Assembly (NCBI RefSeq): GCF_019635155.1 | Contig: NZ_JAHBZY010000021.1 | Coordinates: 1-54,458 of the forward strand | Origin: Nitrosomonas sp. | GTDB taxonomy: Bacteria; Pseudomonadota; Gammaproteobacteria; Burkholderiales; Nitrosomonadaceae | DNA: 54,458 bases | Reading direction: 5' to 3' | Part shown: in pieces, positions 18,379-27,696 of the stretch | Position numbering within the stretch: position 1 is the stretch's first letter | How the letters are laid out: each line of letters starts with the position of its first letter | Made by a program: the position numbers and the translations under genes | Notes under the pieces: model-generated | What the model saw: the letters and a program-made list of their open reading frames with translations, nothing else | What the model was told of the DNA's origin: nothing | The model's database searches: none

Positions 18379-19173
18379 ATGAGCGAACAAACCAGCCCAA
18401 AACTGAAAAGCAAAATTTTCATCAAAGGCAAGATTACCGCATTAACCGGTTTGCATATCGGTGGCAATTCCATAGGCATGGCCATTGGTGGCGCGGATAA
18501 AGTCGTAGTCAGAAATCCATTGACCAATGAGCCCTATATTCCCGGTTCTTCATTGCGCGGAAAGATGCGTTCATTGCTGGAACGCGCGCGCGGCGACGAA
18601 AAGCATAACCCCGAGGAAGGCGGATTCAGCTTGAAAGAAGGTAAATTGGAAGCCCAAGCCGGCATCAACCCCGAAACCCTGCTCGGCAAACTCTTCGGTG
18701 TTTCTGCCGACAAAAATAACGGCCAGCCGACCCGCTTGATGGTGCGCGATGCGCATTTAACCCCAGCCAGTAAAGAACAACTGGAAAATGCGCCCAATAC
18801 CGACATGCCGATGACCGAGGTCAAAACCGAAGTCAATATCGACCGTATCACCTCGGCGGCCAATCCACGCCAATTCGAACGCGTGCCTGCCGGAGCGGAG
18901 TTTAACTTTGAACTGGTTTTAACCCTTCTGGAAGGCGATGGCGAAAAGCAGTTTTTAAACCTGATCCGGGAAGGCCTGGAACTGGTGCAGCACGACAGCC
19001 TTGGAGGCCACGGTTCACGGGGTTACGGCGCAGTTGAATTCCGCATCGAAAGCTTGCAAGAGCGCACCATGCAGCACTATCAACAAGGTCAGGCGGCAAG
19101 CGATGTTAGCGACCAACTGGTTATACTATTCGCCAATTTACCATCAAATGCCGCCGCTGTCGCCGGAGCGTAA
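18379..19173 (+). CDS. csm3: Csm3, backbone RNase subunit
   Basis: RAMP protein of 264 residues forming the backbone of the Csm complex and cutting target RNA every six nucleotides. The family start KIFIKGKITALTGLHIGG is followed by GGADKVVVRNP, in which Asp40 occupies the position of the catalytic aspartate. PYIPGSSLRGKMRSLLE and HDSLGGHGSRGYGAVEF are the RAMP glycine-rich motifs. A good ribosome site (AAAGGA) precedes the ATG at 18379. Target RNA cleavage is predicted to be intact. The csm4 ATG follows 1 bp after the stop. Confidence 0.93.
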   Translation: MSEQTSPKLKSKIFIKGKITALTGLHIGGNSIGMAIGGADKVVVRNPLTNEPYIPGSSLRGKMRSLLERARGDEKHNPEEGGFSLKEGKLEAQAGINPETLLGKLFGVSADKNNGQPTRLMVRDAHLTPASKEQLENAPNTDMPMTEVKTEVNIDRITSAANPRQFERVPAGAEFNFELVLTLLEGDGEKQFLNLIREGLELVQHDSLGGHGSRGYGAVEFRIESLQERTMQHYQQGQAASDVSDQLVILFANLPSNAAAVAGA

Positions 19174-19174
19174 T

Positions 19175-20146
19175 ATGGATTGCTATCGGCTTAAGTTTAC
19201 CGCACCGTTTCACGTCGATAGTCGCGGGAATGCTTTTTACGAGGAAAGCGGCAGTTTCATTCATTCGGATACCCTAAGCTCTGCGATTTTAGCGACATGG
19301 GCGTTGATTTGGCCGGAACAAATGAGCCAGCAAGCGCAAACACCCTCATTTCGTCTCAGTTCGGCGTTTCCGTTTTATCGGGATTGTTCTGATCGGTATT
19401 ATTACTTTTTACCTCGACCTTTTAGGGAGTCGGTTTCTCCTCCGGATGGGTGGGATATGAAAAATAATAAGAAAATAAAAAAAATCCAATGGTTGGATGT
19501 TGATCAATGGAGAGCCTTTTGGACTGACAATAATTGGGAATATCGCATCAACCTGAAAGAAGATATTCAACAAGGTATTTTTGCCTGCCGGAATAAATAT
19601 CTACCAGAAAAACTCTGGCTGGAAGAAGAGCGTCCGCGTCTGGCGATTGACCGGAATGACAACCAGGCCGCCGAAAGCCAAATATTTAATTTCAGTCGAA
19701 TCTGGTTAGACCCAAACGGTGGTTTATACTTTTTGGCGGTATTCGACGATGAGGCGAGTCGGCAACAATTTGAAACCGCGCTAAGAGTATTGGGCGATAG
19801 CGGCATCGGCGCGGATCGCACCAGCGGCAATGGCTGCTTTACCCCGAGCAAAGGACAGATACCGGAATTGCAACTAGCCGAACATGGCCAAGCCGTAGCG
19901 TTATCGTTGGTCAATCCAGCCCCCAGCGATTGCCAGACTGGCTGGCTCGAAGGCTCTGCTTATAAGCTGGTATCGCGCGGCGGCTGGATCGGCGGCAGCG
20001 GCATACGCAAGCAGCGTGTGCGCATGTTTGCCGAAGGTAGCGTGTTTAACCAGCCATTGACGGGGCGGATGATCGATGTTTCGGTCGATCATCTGCCGCA
20101 TAAAGTCTTTCGCGACGGACGCGGTTTTTTTGTCAAAGCGGGATGA
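19175..20146 (+). CDS. csm4: Csm4, crRNA 5'-handle-binding subunit
   Basis: RAMP protein of 323 residues that holds the repeat-derived 5' tag of the crRNA and contacts Cas10. The start YRLKFTAPFHVDSRG with SFIHSDTLSSAIL, and the later GIGADRTSGNGCF loop, are characteristic of Csm4. The ATG at 19175 lies directly after the csm3 stop; the open frame extends farther upstream inside csm3 but without family resemblance. The C-terminal FVKAG ends 7 bp before csm5. Confidence rests on motifs and operon position. Confidence 0.9.
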   Translation: MDCYRLKFTAPFHVDSRGNAFYEESGSFIHSDTLSSAILATWALIWPEQMSQQAQTPSFRLSSAFPFYRDCSDRYYYFLPRPFRESVSPPDGWDMKNNKKIKKIQWLDVDQWRAFWTDNNWEYRINLKEDIQQGIFACRNKYLPEKLWLEEERPRLAIDRNDNQAAESQIFNFSRIWLDPNGGLYFLAVFDDEASRQQFETALRVLGDSGIGADRTSGNGCFTPSKGQIPELQLAEHGQAVALSLVNPAPSDCQTGWLEGSAYKLVSRGGWIGGSGIRKQRVRMFAEGSVFNQPLTGRMIDVSVDHLPHKVFRDGRGFFVKAG

Positions 20147-20153
20147 GGTGAAC

Positions 20154-21560
20154 ATGAAAGGTATCAACCACACGGTCAAATTGGGACTTGAAATCATCAC
20201 GCCGACGCAGTCCGGCTCCGGCACTGAATTGTTTAAAGAACTTGATTACATCGAACGTAACCAAATGGCTTTTATCGTTGATCAACAGGCCAGTTTTCAG
20301 GCGATAGCCTCCGGCAATCTGGCATTGGACGCACAGTTGTTGGCAGGTAATCGTTTGAGCGATTGGGTCAATGCGGCAGGACAGGATTTTGGTTATCGTC
20401 TGCCTTGGCTCGGCAGTACCGCAAAAGTGCCGGAGAAATTCCGTGAGCAACTCAAGGATGCCATGAACCGGCCGTACCTGCCTGGGTCAGCGATTAAGGG
20501 CGCGATTCGGACTGCTTTGATTGCTGACTGGTTGAGGTCGGCGAATAAAGCGAATATCGATTTGAGTCGGCAATTTCCGAAGAGAGATAAAAACGGAAGA
20601 GCACCAAATCCCAAATCGGCAGCAAAATATTTGCTCGAAGGACTTACAGGCAAAGACGCCAAACAAGACATCTTCCGTTCCTTTAAAGTCAAAGACACAT
20701 TGTTCGCTAATTCAGAATTGCGCTTGACTGATATTCGCTGGTTGAACGAAACGCGTTGGCGCAGTATGAGTCAGCGCAAAAGCTTCGAAGGTTGGCAGCA
20801 AGCCGACGGCATTTATGCCGAAGTATTGCAACCGGAGGCATTGGGTATGTTGATCTTGCAGTGGGACGGCTTTTTGCTGAGCGATATCAGCACATGGCAA
20901 CAAAACGGAACGGTTTCTGCAATCGCACCAAAGGATTTTGGCGATTTGAGGCAACGCCTCAATCGACACGCCGAGTACCGTTTACAGCGGGAAATCCAGT
21001 TTTACAAAGAACAAGGTAAGCCTGCACCAGAACAGGAATGTCAGCGTATTTTGAACATGATGAAAGCGGATCAGCAATCGGCTTACCTGCAAATATCCTG
21101 GGGTAGCGGTTGGCGCGGCATGACCGGCGATTGGGCGTCCGATGAACAAGTAAAAACCTTCAGAGAGCTATTCAATCTTGGCCGTACTGGCAAGCCTTTC
21201 CCCAAGACCCGCCGCTTGGTGGTTTCCGGTGAACCGAAACTGCCGATGGGCTGGGTAAGATTCTTGCCATACGAACTGGTCGCAGAAAAGTTGGAAACAC
21301 AGCAAACCCGGCAACAAGCCAATAACGCACAGTCTGCCTGGGTGAATCAAAAACTCGCGCAAATCGCCCAACAAAATCGCAGCCCGGAAAAAGAGGCGTT
21401 GCGCGGCAAAACGCTCGCGGAAGCCTGGCAAGCCCTGCCGGAGGGGGAAGAAAGACAGGTTGCATTGGCGGATATAAAAGCACGCTGGCAAGCGGAAGGT
21501 TGGTGGGAGCAGCCTGGTGGTAAATCGGCTAAGCAAGCTAAAGCTATTTATGAGGAGTAG
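20154..21560 (+). CDS. csm5: Csm5, crRNA 3'-end subunit
   Basis: RAMP protein of 468 residues capping the far end of the Csm filament and helping trim crRNA 3' ends. KLGLEIITPTQSGSGTE forms the first strand. PYLPGSAIKGAIRTALIADW is the hallmark Csm5 loop, and GWRGMTGDW with KTRRLV marks the second RAMP half. The C-terminal part (about residues 390-468) is charged and helical. The ATG at 20154 follows a GAGGTG ribosome site. It closes the core effector set; accessory genes follow. Confidence 0.9.
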   Translation: MKGINHTVKLGLEIITPTQSGSGTELFKELDYIERNQMAFIVDQQASFQAIASGNLALDAQLLAGNRLSDWVNAAGQDFGYRLPWLGSTAKVPEKFREQLKDAMNRPYLPGSAIKGAIRTALIADWLRSANKANIDLSRQFPKRDKNGRAPNPKSAAKYLLEGLTGKDAKQDIFRSFKVKDTLFANSELRLTDIRWLNETRWRSMSQRKSFEGWQQADGIYAEVLQPEALGMLILQWDGFLLSDISTWQQNGTVSAIAPKDFGDLRQRLNRHAEYRLQREIQFYKEQGKPAPEQECQRILNMMKADQQSAYLQISWGSGWRGMTGDWASDEQVKTFRELFNLGRTGKPFPKTRRLVVSGEPKLPMGWVRFLPYELVAEKLETQQTRQQANNAQSAWVNQKLAQIAQQNRSPEKEALRGKTLAEAWQALPEGEERQVALADIKARWQAEGWWEQPGGKSAKQAKAIYEE

Positions 21561-21579
21561 TAACAGCGGGGATTTGGCA

Positions 21580-21777
21580 ATGACTATTCAAAATATCCAG
21601 TATCCAAATATCCGTTCAAAAGACATGCACGAATCAACCGACGCCAACGGTTGGCCAACCGGTTTTCTTGAAGAAACCTATGGTTGTTTGCAGAGAGTGC
21701 TGCCAGATCGAGAACCGCAAGGCGAATATGAACAGCGGCTGGAATTGAACGACAATCAATCAGAAAGCATGGACTGA
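21580..21777 (+). CDS. Small acidic protein of unknown function between csm5 and csm6
   Basis: Open frame of 65 codons between csm5 and the Csm6-like gene, with 19 and 6 bp to its neighbours. A purine-rich AGCGGGGA lies ahead of the ATG. The protein is acidic and aromatic-containing: GWPTGFLEETYGCLQ is followed by LPDREPQGEYEQRLEL. That WPxGF...G...PxGEYExR pattern resembles, from memory, C-terminal tails of small antitoxin-like proteins, but no DNA-binding domain precedes it here. It could be an antitoxin remnant, or an accessory that tempers the neighbouring ribonuclease. It is transcribed with the csm genes. Function unassigned. Confidence 0.55.
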   Translation: MTIQNIQYPNIRSKDMHESTDANGWPTGFLEETYGCLQRVLPDREPQGEYEQRLELNDNQSESMD

Positions 21778-21783
21778 AACATT

Positions 21784-23049
21784 ATGCCCCAAATCCTCAT
21801 CTGTACCGTCGGCGGAAGTCATCAGCCTATCGTTAGCGCGATCAACGATCTGCGACCGGATTTCGTGGTGTTTATCTGTACCGACAAAGACCAGGCGACC
21901 AATCAGCCCGGTTCCCGCGTACAAATCGAAGGTAAGGGTAACTGCATTAAAGCGCACAACGGCGATGCCAATCCCACTTTGCCCAACATTCCAACCCAAA
22001 TCGGCCTTGCGTCAGAACAGTACGAAACGGTGCTGACCCTTTCCGACAATCTTGACCGCATTTATGTGGATTGTATTACCGCGATTGATGCCATCAGCCG
22101 CCGCTTTCCGGATGCCCGGATAGTAGCCGATTATACCGGCGGCACCAAGTCGATGAGCGCGGGGCTGGTGATGGCTGTAATGGAAAGTCCCGGCATTGAC
22201 TTGCAGCTTGTTACCGGCAGCCGCGCTGATTTGATCAAGGTGCAGGATGGTTCACAGTTTTCCGGCAAAGCGGATTGCGAACAGGTGCGTTACCGGCGGT
22301 TAACCGAACCTTACCGGCGGGCATGGCAGCGCTATGCCTACAGCGAAGCGGTGGCGGGGCTGGCCGGACTCAAGCCGCCCGGCGGCTTGCGGGATGAATA
22401 CACGCGCTTTCGTGAATTGAGCCGCGCCTTCGCCGAATGGGATAATTTCAATCATGCGCAGGCATTATCAATCCTGAAAACTTATGCGCCCAGCCTGCCG
22501 GATCATTTGAAGAAATATCTCAGCACCGCAAACCAACTGAATGACAACAATCAAGATAAATGCGATGCCGCCCGGTTGCTCGACCTCTATCGCAACGCCG
22601 AGCGCCGTGCTGCCCAGGGTCGCTATGACGATGCTGTAGCCCGCATTTACCGGCTTATCGAATGGAGCGCGCAATGGTTATTGAAAGTACAGGCCGGTAT
22701 CGAGACCGGCGATGTCAGGCCGGAGCAAATTCCCGATCATCTAACCCTGACACAAAACCGTAAAGGCCAGTGGCAAGCGGGGCTGTTCAACGCCTGGCAA
22801 TTGGTCAAGCATCACACAAAAGGGCCTGCGGCGGCTTTTATCACTGAGCAGGAAAACACCCTGCGCAGCCACATCGAAGCGCGCAATGCCTCGATACTAG
22901 CGCATGGTTTTAAGCCCATCCAAAATAGCCAATGGCAACCCATTTATGCATGGTTTGAAAGTCAATTCATTCCAATGCTCCTGGAAGAAACCGCAAAGTC
23001 CGGCATCAAAACCTTGCCGGCACAGCTCCCGGATGATTATCCCGGTTAA
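21784..23049 (+). CDS. csm6: Csm6-like CARF-HEPN protein (TIGR02710-like)
   Basis: Protein of 421 residues. The N-terminal CARF domain is marked by ILICTVGGSHQPIV, a strand-loop that contacts the cyclic oligoadenylate, and by ADYTGGTKSMSAGLVMA. A helical region leads to a C-terminal HEPN-like segment with ARNASILAHG, in which Arg367 and His374 fit the R-x4-6-H catalytic motif of HEPN RNases. Predicted role: collateral RNA cleavage when Cas10 makes the second messenger. The preceding small gene ends 6 bp upstream. It differs from the other two CARF proteins in both halves, so they are not tandem duplicates. Confidence 0.83.
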   Translation: MPQILICTVGGSHQPIVSAINDLRPDFVVFICTDKDQATNQPGSRVQIEGKGNCIKAHNGDANPTLPNIPTQIGLASEQYETVLTLSDNLDRIYVDCITAIDAISRRFPDARIVADYTGGTKSMSAGLVMAVMESPGIDLQLVTGSRADLIKVQDGSQFSGKADCEQVRYRRLTEPYRRAWQRYAYSEAVAGLAGLKPPGGLRDEYTRFRELSRAFAEWDNFNHAQALSILKTYAPSLPDHLKKYLSTANQLNDNNQDKCDAARLLDLYRNAERRAAQGRYDDAVARIYRLIEWSAQWLLKVQAGIETGDVRPEQIPDHLTLTQNRKGQWQAGLFNAWQLVKHHTKGPAAAFITEQENTLRSHIEARNASILAHGFKPIQNSQWQPIYAWFESQFIPMLLEETAKSGIKTLPAQLPDDYPG

Positions 23050-23079
23050 ACCGGCAACCTGTGGAGTACCGCAAATCTG

Positions 23080-24213
23080 ATGAAACTCAATACCCACCTC
23101 ATCCTCGTCTCCGCCCAGCCCATTCCCAACATCACCCCCATGCTGGACGATGCTGTCAAGCCGAAGAAAGTCATCATGCTGGTCAGTCCGGATATGCAGG
23201 AACGGGCGCGGGCGCTGGAGAATATTTTCAAGCCGCGCGGCATCGGTGTTGAATCCCGCGCCATCGCGGACCCGTGGGATGCGGAGCAAGTCAGCGATAC
23301 AGTGCTCGACATTCTCTGTCATTATCCGGATGGCGATATTGCGCTCAACGCCACCGGCGGCACCAAGCTGATGAGCATTGCCGCGTGCGAAGCGTTTCGC
23401 TCGGCGAATGCGCCGGTTTATTATGTGCACCCCCGGCATGACCGGCTGTTGTGGCTGTCGCCGAAACTGCCGCCGCACGAGCTGGCCGATCGTTTGAGAC
23501 TGAAGGATTATCTGATGGCCTATGGTGCTGATCAGGTCGATATTCCTGCAGAAACGCAAAGCGTGCCGCCAGCGATTCAGGAACTGACACGCCAATTACT
23601 GGCCGGTATCGACCGTTACGCGGATGAACTCGGCGCGCTGAATTATCTGGCGTATCAGGCGAATAATCCGCGATTGAGCGCCAGAATCGATCACACCCGT
23701 CAGGCCCGGCCGGTGTTATGGGAATTGCTTGAATTATTCGAGAACGCCGGTATCTGCCGCCTCGAACACCGGCTGATCAGTTTCCCCGATGAGCCGGCGC
23801 GATTCATCGCAAATGGCGGCTGGCTGGAAATGCACGCGTATGCCGCCTGTTTTCAGTTGAAACAAAAATGCGGCATCCAGGATGTGGCGTGCAACATTAC
23901 CATTCAGCGTCATCCGGCGGGCAAAACCGCGGTAAAAAATGAAATCGATGTCGGCCTGATTCATGCCAACCACCTGCATCTGATCGAATGTAAAACGAAA
24001 CACTTTGAAAAGGATGCGGATATGCTGTATAAACTCGACAGCCTGCGCGACCTGATGGGCGGCCTGCAAGGCCGCGCGATGCTGGTCAGTTTCAATAACC
24101 TCGATAAAACCAGCCGCGCCCGCGCCAGGGAGCTCAATATTGCGTTATGCTGCCATTCCGATTTGAAACATTTGCAGCAGCATCTGGCCAATTGGCTTAT
24201 CGCGTCAAGCTAA
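23080..24213 (+). CDS. card1: Card1/Can2-like CARF protein with PD-(D/E)xK nuclease domain
   Basis: Protein of 377 residues with an N-terminal CARF domain (HLILVSAQPIPNITPML and ALNATGGTKLMSIAAC motifs), a winged-helix-like linker region, and a C-terminal restriction-enzyme fold. The triad is clear: Asp290 in NEIDVG, then Glu303 and Lys305 in LIECKTK. Spacing fits Card1/Can2 enzymes (DUF1887 family), which cut single-stranded DNA and/or RNA when bound to cyclic tetra-adenylate. The last gene before the array, 73 bp upstream of the first repeat. Which nucleic acid it cuts cannot be told from sequence. Confidence 0.85.
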   Translation: MKLNTHLILVSAQPIPNITPMLDDAVKPKKVIMLVSPDMQERARALENIFKPRGIGVESRAIADPWDAEQVSDTVLDILCHYPDGDIALNATGGTKLMSIAACEAFRSANAPVYYVHPRHDRLLWLSPKLPPHELADRLRLKDYLMAYGADQVDIPAETQSVPPAIQELTRQLLAGIDRYADELGALNYLAYQANNPRLSARIDHTRQARPVLWELLELFENAGICRLEHRLISFPDEPARFIANGGWLEMHAYAACFQLKQKCGIQDVACNITIQRHPAGKTAVKNEIDVGLIHANHLHLIECKTKHFEKDADMLYKLDSLRDLMGGLQGRAMLVSFNNLDKTSRARARELNIALCCHSDLKHLQQHLANWLIASS

Positions 24214-24286
24214 CTTTCAAGAAATGAAATTTTCTGTCAATCCCATTTTTAAGCCTATGAAGATAAATGAGAAAACAGAACGAGCA
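24214..24286 (+). promoter_or_regulatory. Putative CRISPR leader
   Basis: This 73-bp AT-rich gap separates the card1-like gene from the first repeat. The repeats decay at the other end of the array, so the leader and newest spacers should be on this side, and the array is read in the same direction as the cas genes. No clear -35/-10 pair is seen; the array may be transcribed from within or before the last gene. Assignment is by position. Confidence 0.5.
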
Positions 24287-24605
24287 GTTTGAACTAAAGA
24301 CCTGATTAATAAGGGATTAAGACCTTTCACGTCAAGCGGATATGTAACGTTGCTCTGTTTGAACTAAAGACCTGATTAATAAGGGATTAAGACTATATCC
24401 TTACGACATACTCTTCGTTGTTCCAGGTTTGAACTAAAGACCCGATTAATAAGGGATTAAGACACAGGCAAAGTAAGCGCCTTAGCGATTTCTTCTTGGG
24501 TTTGAACTAAAGACCTGATTAATAAGGGGTTAAGATAAGTATCGTCAAGGCAATTGCCAATTATTTCCCGCTTGAATTAAAAACCTGCTCAAAAGGAATT
24601 AGCAT
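24287..24605 (+). CRISPR. CRISPR array: four repeats plus a degenerate terminal repeat, four spacers
   Basis: 37-bp direct repeats start at 24287, 24357, 24427 and 24500 (GTTTGAACTAAAGACC... ending ATTAAGAC). Spacers are 24324-24356 (33 bp), 24394-24426 (33), 24464-24499 (36) and 24537-24569 (33). Repeat 3 has one change; repeat 4 has two (GGGGTT, final GAT). A strongly diverged copy at 24570-24605 ends the array. Each repeat holds a small inverted repeat TTAAT-AAGGG-ATTAA, a possible 5-bp hairpin, and the last 8 bases would form the crRNA 5' tag typical of type III. It lies directly behind the III-A genes and is the only array in the window. Confidence 0.95.
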
Positions 24606-25395
24606 TCCGGCTGAAGGATGTCCGGTTCACATGGATATTGATGATCAAACTTCAAGTTATAAGTTTATAAACAGGATTGACTGTCAGTGCTGTGCAAGTA
24701 GATGTCAGTTCCTGGAAAATACGTCAGCAAACTGTTCGCGAGTTTGATTTGACGTTGCAACGCTATGTTCGTGATGTCAGTTGTTTATTAATAATGCGAC
24801 CGACCACTACTCGATGGAGTTCCTGTAAGATGATTTTGTAGAAACGCTCGCAAATTCGTTGGTTTGTGTAATGATTGGCTCGTTTTGGAATGCGCATTGT
24901 CATCGAACGTCAAATAGGGCTGGTAATCGTAACTTTCCGGCTTGTTGCAATATTCACAGTATCGCGGTTGATGGGATTCGGATGATATTTATACTTTTTG
25001 ATTGATTCGGTTTTGCAATATCGCAACCCTCAGATGCTTGTTCCAATCGAATTAATAATGTGAATTAACATTTCCAGAATACCACTGACATTCAATCTCA
25101 TTCTAATTAAATAAAATTCTCAATAGATAAGCTATCAGAGAGTTTTAGGTTTGTAGGATATATCCTAAGTAATTACATTACTTATTCCTTCTTTATAAGA
25201 AGAATAAGCCGACATAATATATTGCCTAATATTCCGTAATAGTTGTTTCATTCTTACATGTGATTTTCAATAATAAGACTGTAAAAAGTAAGAAAATCTC
25301 AGTAATCCAGTAATCAATCGCCTCGTGCAACGATTCCAATCGGAGTTAAAATTTTTTTTTATGATGCCTTTATGATTAGAAAAGGAGTGTAATCC
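24606..25395. other. Gene-poor region between CRISPR array and cheW
   Basis: About 790 bp with no convincing complete gene. Two short open stretches look like possible coding relics. One on the plus strand (about 24673-24840) reads RQQTVREFDLTLQRYVRDVS in part. One on the minus strand (24788-24988) reads RYCEYCNKPESYDYQPYLTF in part, with a CxxC. Neither has a good start or ribosome site and I do not recognise a family. The rest (25000-25380) is AT-rich and should hold the cheW promoter; AAAAGGAG at about 25380 is the cheW ribosome site. Confidence 0.4.
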
Positions 25396-25908
25396 ATGTC
25401 GTTAGAACAGATGACTTCGGTAGTAGTCGGTTCGGGTCATTCAAAAATTGGTGGGATTTCAGATGAATTCCTTACTTTTCGTTTAGGGAAAGAGGAGTAT
25501 GGGATAGAGATTCTGAAGGTTCAGGAGATTCGTGGTTATGAGGCCATCACGCAAATAGCCAATGCTCCGGACTTTATAAAAGGCGTAGTGAATTTGCGCG
25601 GGATCATAGTGCCGATCATTGACATGCGGATCAAGTTTCACATGGAGAATGTTGACTATGATCAATTTACCGTGGTGATTATTTTAAATGTTGCGGGCAG
25701 GGTGATGGGTATCGTCGTGGATGGAGTATCGGACGTGATCAATCTGACGTCCGAACAACTGAGACCGGCGCCTGGACTGGGATCGGTCATAGATACGGAA
25801 TACATCATGGGACTGGGAACCATAGATAATCGCATGCTGATATTAATTGACATTGAAAAGATGATGAGCAGCAGTGATATGGGATTGATCGAGCAGAACC
25901 TGAATTAA
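25396..25908 (+). CDS. cheW: Chemotaxis coupling protein CheW
   Basis: Adaptor of 170 residues linking chemoreceptors to the CheA kinase. [24 protein letters not shown] opens the SH3-like CheW fold; [21 protein letters not shown] is its most conserved strand pair. The ATG at 25396 has a strong AAAAGGAG site. A chemoreceptor gene follows after 40 bp, so the pair is probably one operon. No cheA, cheR or cheB lies in the window, so they must be encoded elsewhere. Confidence 0.93.
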   Translation: MSLEQMTSVVVGSGHSKIGGISDEFLTFRLGKEEYGIEILKVQEIRGYEAITQIANAPDFIKGVVNLRGIIVPIIDMRIKFHMENVDYDQFTVVIILNVAGRVMGIVVDGVSDVINLTSEQLRPAPGLGSVIDTEYIMGLGTIDNRMLILIDIEKMMSSSDMGLIEQNLN

Positions 25909-25948
25909 TTGATTGTTTTCTTGAATATGAAGCCATAAGGAGGATTTA

Positions 25949-27676
25949 ATGTTTAATAACATGACGATAAAGTCGAGTTTAGCGCTGGTGATAGGTCTGC
26001 TATCGATATTGCTATTGGGTATAGGCAGTTTGGGGATGATGGGTCTGAATCAAACGAATGACTCATTCAAAGGCGTATACGAAGACCGCGCCGTTCCGTT
26101 GGGAGATCTTGCATTAGTATTGGACCGCATGCAGCGGGCGCGTCTCAATGCGGCAATCTCCGCATATTCCAAGAACGCGGAAACGGTAAAAGAACGCCAA
26201 ACGATGACGGTTCAGCGAGACGCGGAAATCGCCGAAATGTGGAAAAAATATATGGCGACCAATCTCACCCCTGAAGAAGCTGCGTTAGCTGATAATTTTA
26301 ACCAGCAATGGCAAACCTATGCGGAATCGCGCAATCGCACAATGAGTTTGGCGATTGCAGGGAATTTTGATGCCTCCGTTGATAACATGGTAAATGACGC
26401 CGGTCCGAAATTTGATGCAGTACATGGAACCATGATAAAGCTACTCGAACTGCAGCGTGATGAAGCGATGAAAGAATATACTGCCGCGCAAAGTAATTAT
26501 GAAACGATATTTATGGTTACCATAACGACGGTTGCACTTGGAATTCTATTTGCGGGCATTATTGGATTACTGCTGATTCGTGCCGTGATAGGTCCGCTCA
26601 ATGAAGCGGTAGCGGTTGCCAATGCAGTCGCATCCGGCGATCTGACCAGCCGCATTGAAGTGAGCTCGAATAATGAAACAGGCCGCTTGCTGCAAGCACT
26701 GAAAGCCATGAATGACAATCTGGTGGACCTGGTTGGCAAGGTACGGATGGGTACCGACCAGATAACGACGGCATCGGGTGAGATAGCCTCCGGCAACTCG
26801 GATTTGAGTCAGCGGACCGAAGAACAAGCATCGAGCCTGGAAGAGACAGCCTCCTCGATGGAAGAACTGACATCGACAGTGAAGCAGAATGCCGATAATG
26901 CGCGCCAAGCGAATCAACTGGCGGCGGGTGCATCGGAAGTCGCGGTCAAGGGTGGCGCGGTAGTAGGTCAAGTGGTGCAGACCATGAGTTCGATCAATGA
27001 AAGCTCCAAGAAGATTGTCGACATCATCAGCGTCATAGACGGGATCGCGTTCCAGACCAACATTTTGGCATTGAATGCGGCAGTGGAAGCGGCGCGTGCT
27101 GGAGAACAAGGACGTGGATTTGCGGTTGTGGCAACGGAAGTTCGAACCCTGGCGCAACGTTCAGCGGCGGCGGCGAAAGAAATCAAGGAACTGATCAGCG
27201 ACTCGGTGGCGAAAGTGGAAGATGGGACGCGCCTGGTTGACGAAGCGGGGACGACGATGGACGAGATCGTAAGTGCGGTGAAACGCGTTACGGACATCAT
27301 GAGTGAAATATCGGCGGCATCGCAAGAGCAAAGCTCGGGAATTGAACAGGTAAACCAAGCGGTCACGCAGATGGACGAAGTGACGCAGCAAAACGCGGCG
27401 TTGGTGGAAGAATCGGCGGCTGCGGCTGAATCGATGCAAGAACAAGCGCAATCGCTATCGCAAGCGGTCAGCATATTCAAGTTATCGGGTGGTGGTTATG
27501 GATCGTCCACACCGGTTAAGAGAAGTAATCGTCCGACGGCGGTAGCCAAGTTACCGAACCGCGGCCCGGCGACCAAGAAAGCGCTTGCAAGACCTGAAGC
27601 GGGATCATCGAGTGTACCGGCACAGCCTCGCAAGATTGCATCCGGTGGCGGTGGCGATGAGTGGGAAGAGTTTTAA
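25949..27676 (+). CDS. Methyl-accepting chemotaxis protein
   Basis: Transmembrane receptor of 575 residues. TM1 is about residues 10-33, a roughly 150-residue helical periplasmic domain of four-helix-bundle (4HB_MCP/Tar) type follows, and TM2 is about 184-208. A HAMP segment then leads to the signalling hairpin with the invariant tip ([20 protein letters not shown]). Glu/Gln methylation helices flank it. The protein ends in DEWEEF after a flexible linker, resembling the C-terminal pentapeptide that recruits CheR/CheB. The ligand is unknown. A strong terminator follows at 27697. Confidence 0.93.
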   Translation: MFNNMTIKSSLALVIGLLSILLLGIGSLGMMGLNQTNDSFKGVYEDRAVPLGDLALVLDRMQRARLNAAISAYSKNAETVKERQTMTVQRDAEIAEMWKKYMATNLTPEEAALADNFNQQWQTYAESRNRTMSLAIAGNFDASVDNMVNDAGPKFDAVHGTMIKLLELQRDEAMKEYTAAQSNYETIFMVTITTVALGILFAGIIGLLLIRAVIGPLNEAVAVANAVASGDLTSRIEVSSNNETGRLLQALKAMNDNLVDLVGKVRMGTDQITTASGEIASGNSDLSQRTEEQASSLEETASSMEELTSTVKQNADNARQANQLAAGASEVAVKGGAVVGQVVQTMSSINESSKKIVDIISVIDGIAFQTNILALNAAVEAARAGEQGRGFAVVATEVRTLAQRSAAAAKEIKELISDSVAKVEDGTRLVDEAGTTMDEIVSAVKRVTDIMSEISAASQEQSSGIEQVNQAVTQMDEVTQQNAALVEESAAAAESMQEQAQSLSQAVSIFKLSGGGYGSSTPVKRSNRPTAVAKLPNRGPATKKALARPEAGSSSVPAQPRKIASGGGGDEWEEF

Positions 27677-27696
27677 GCAAAAATAACGTGACGTGA

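Noticed and set aside
22897-23595. Open frame of 232 codons on the minus strand across the csm6/card1 boundary
   Set aside because: It is antisense to two well-supported genes, has no family resemblance and no ribosome site, and reflects codon bias of the sense strand.
25140-25395. Possible sigma-28 (FliA) promoter before cheW, because of GCCGACAT at about 25211
   Set aside because: No TAAAGTTT-like element lies at the required 11-bp spacing.
26567-27157. Open frame of 196 codons on the minus strand inside the chemoreceptor gene
   Set aside because: Composition mirrors the repetitive Ala/Glu-rich signalling domain; no recognisable protein.
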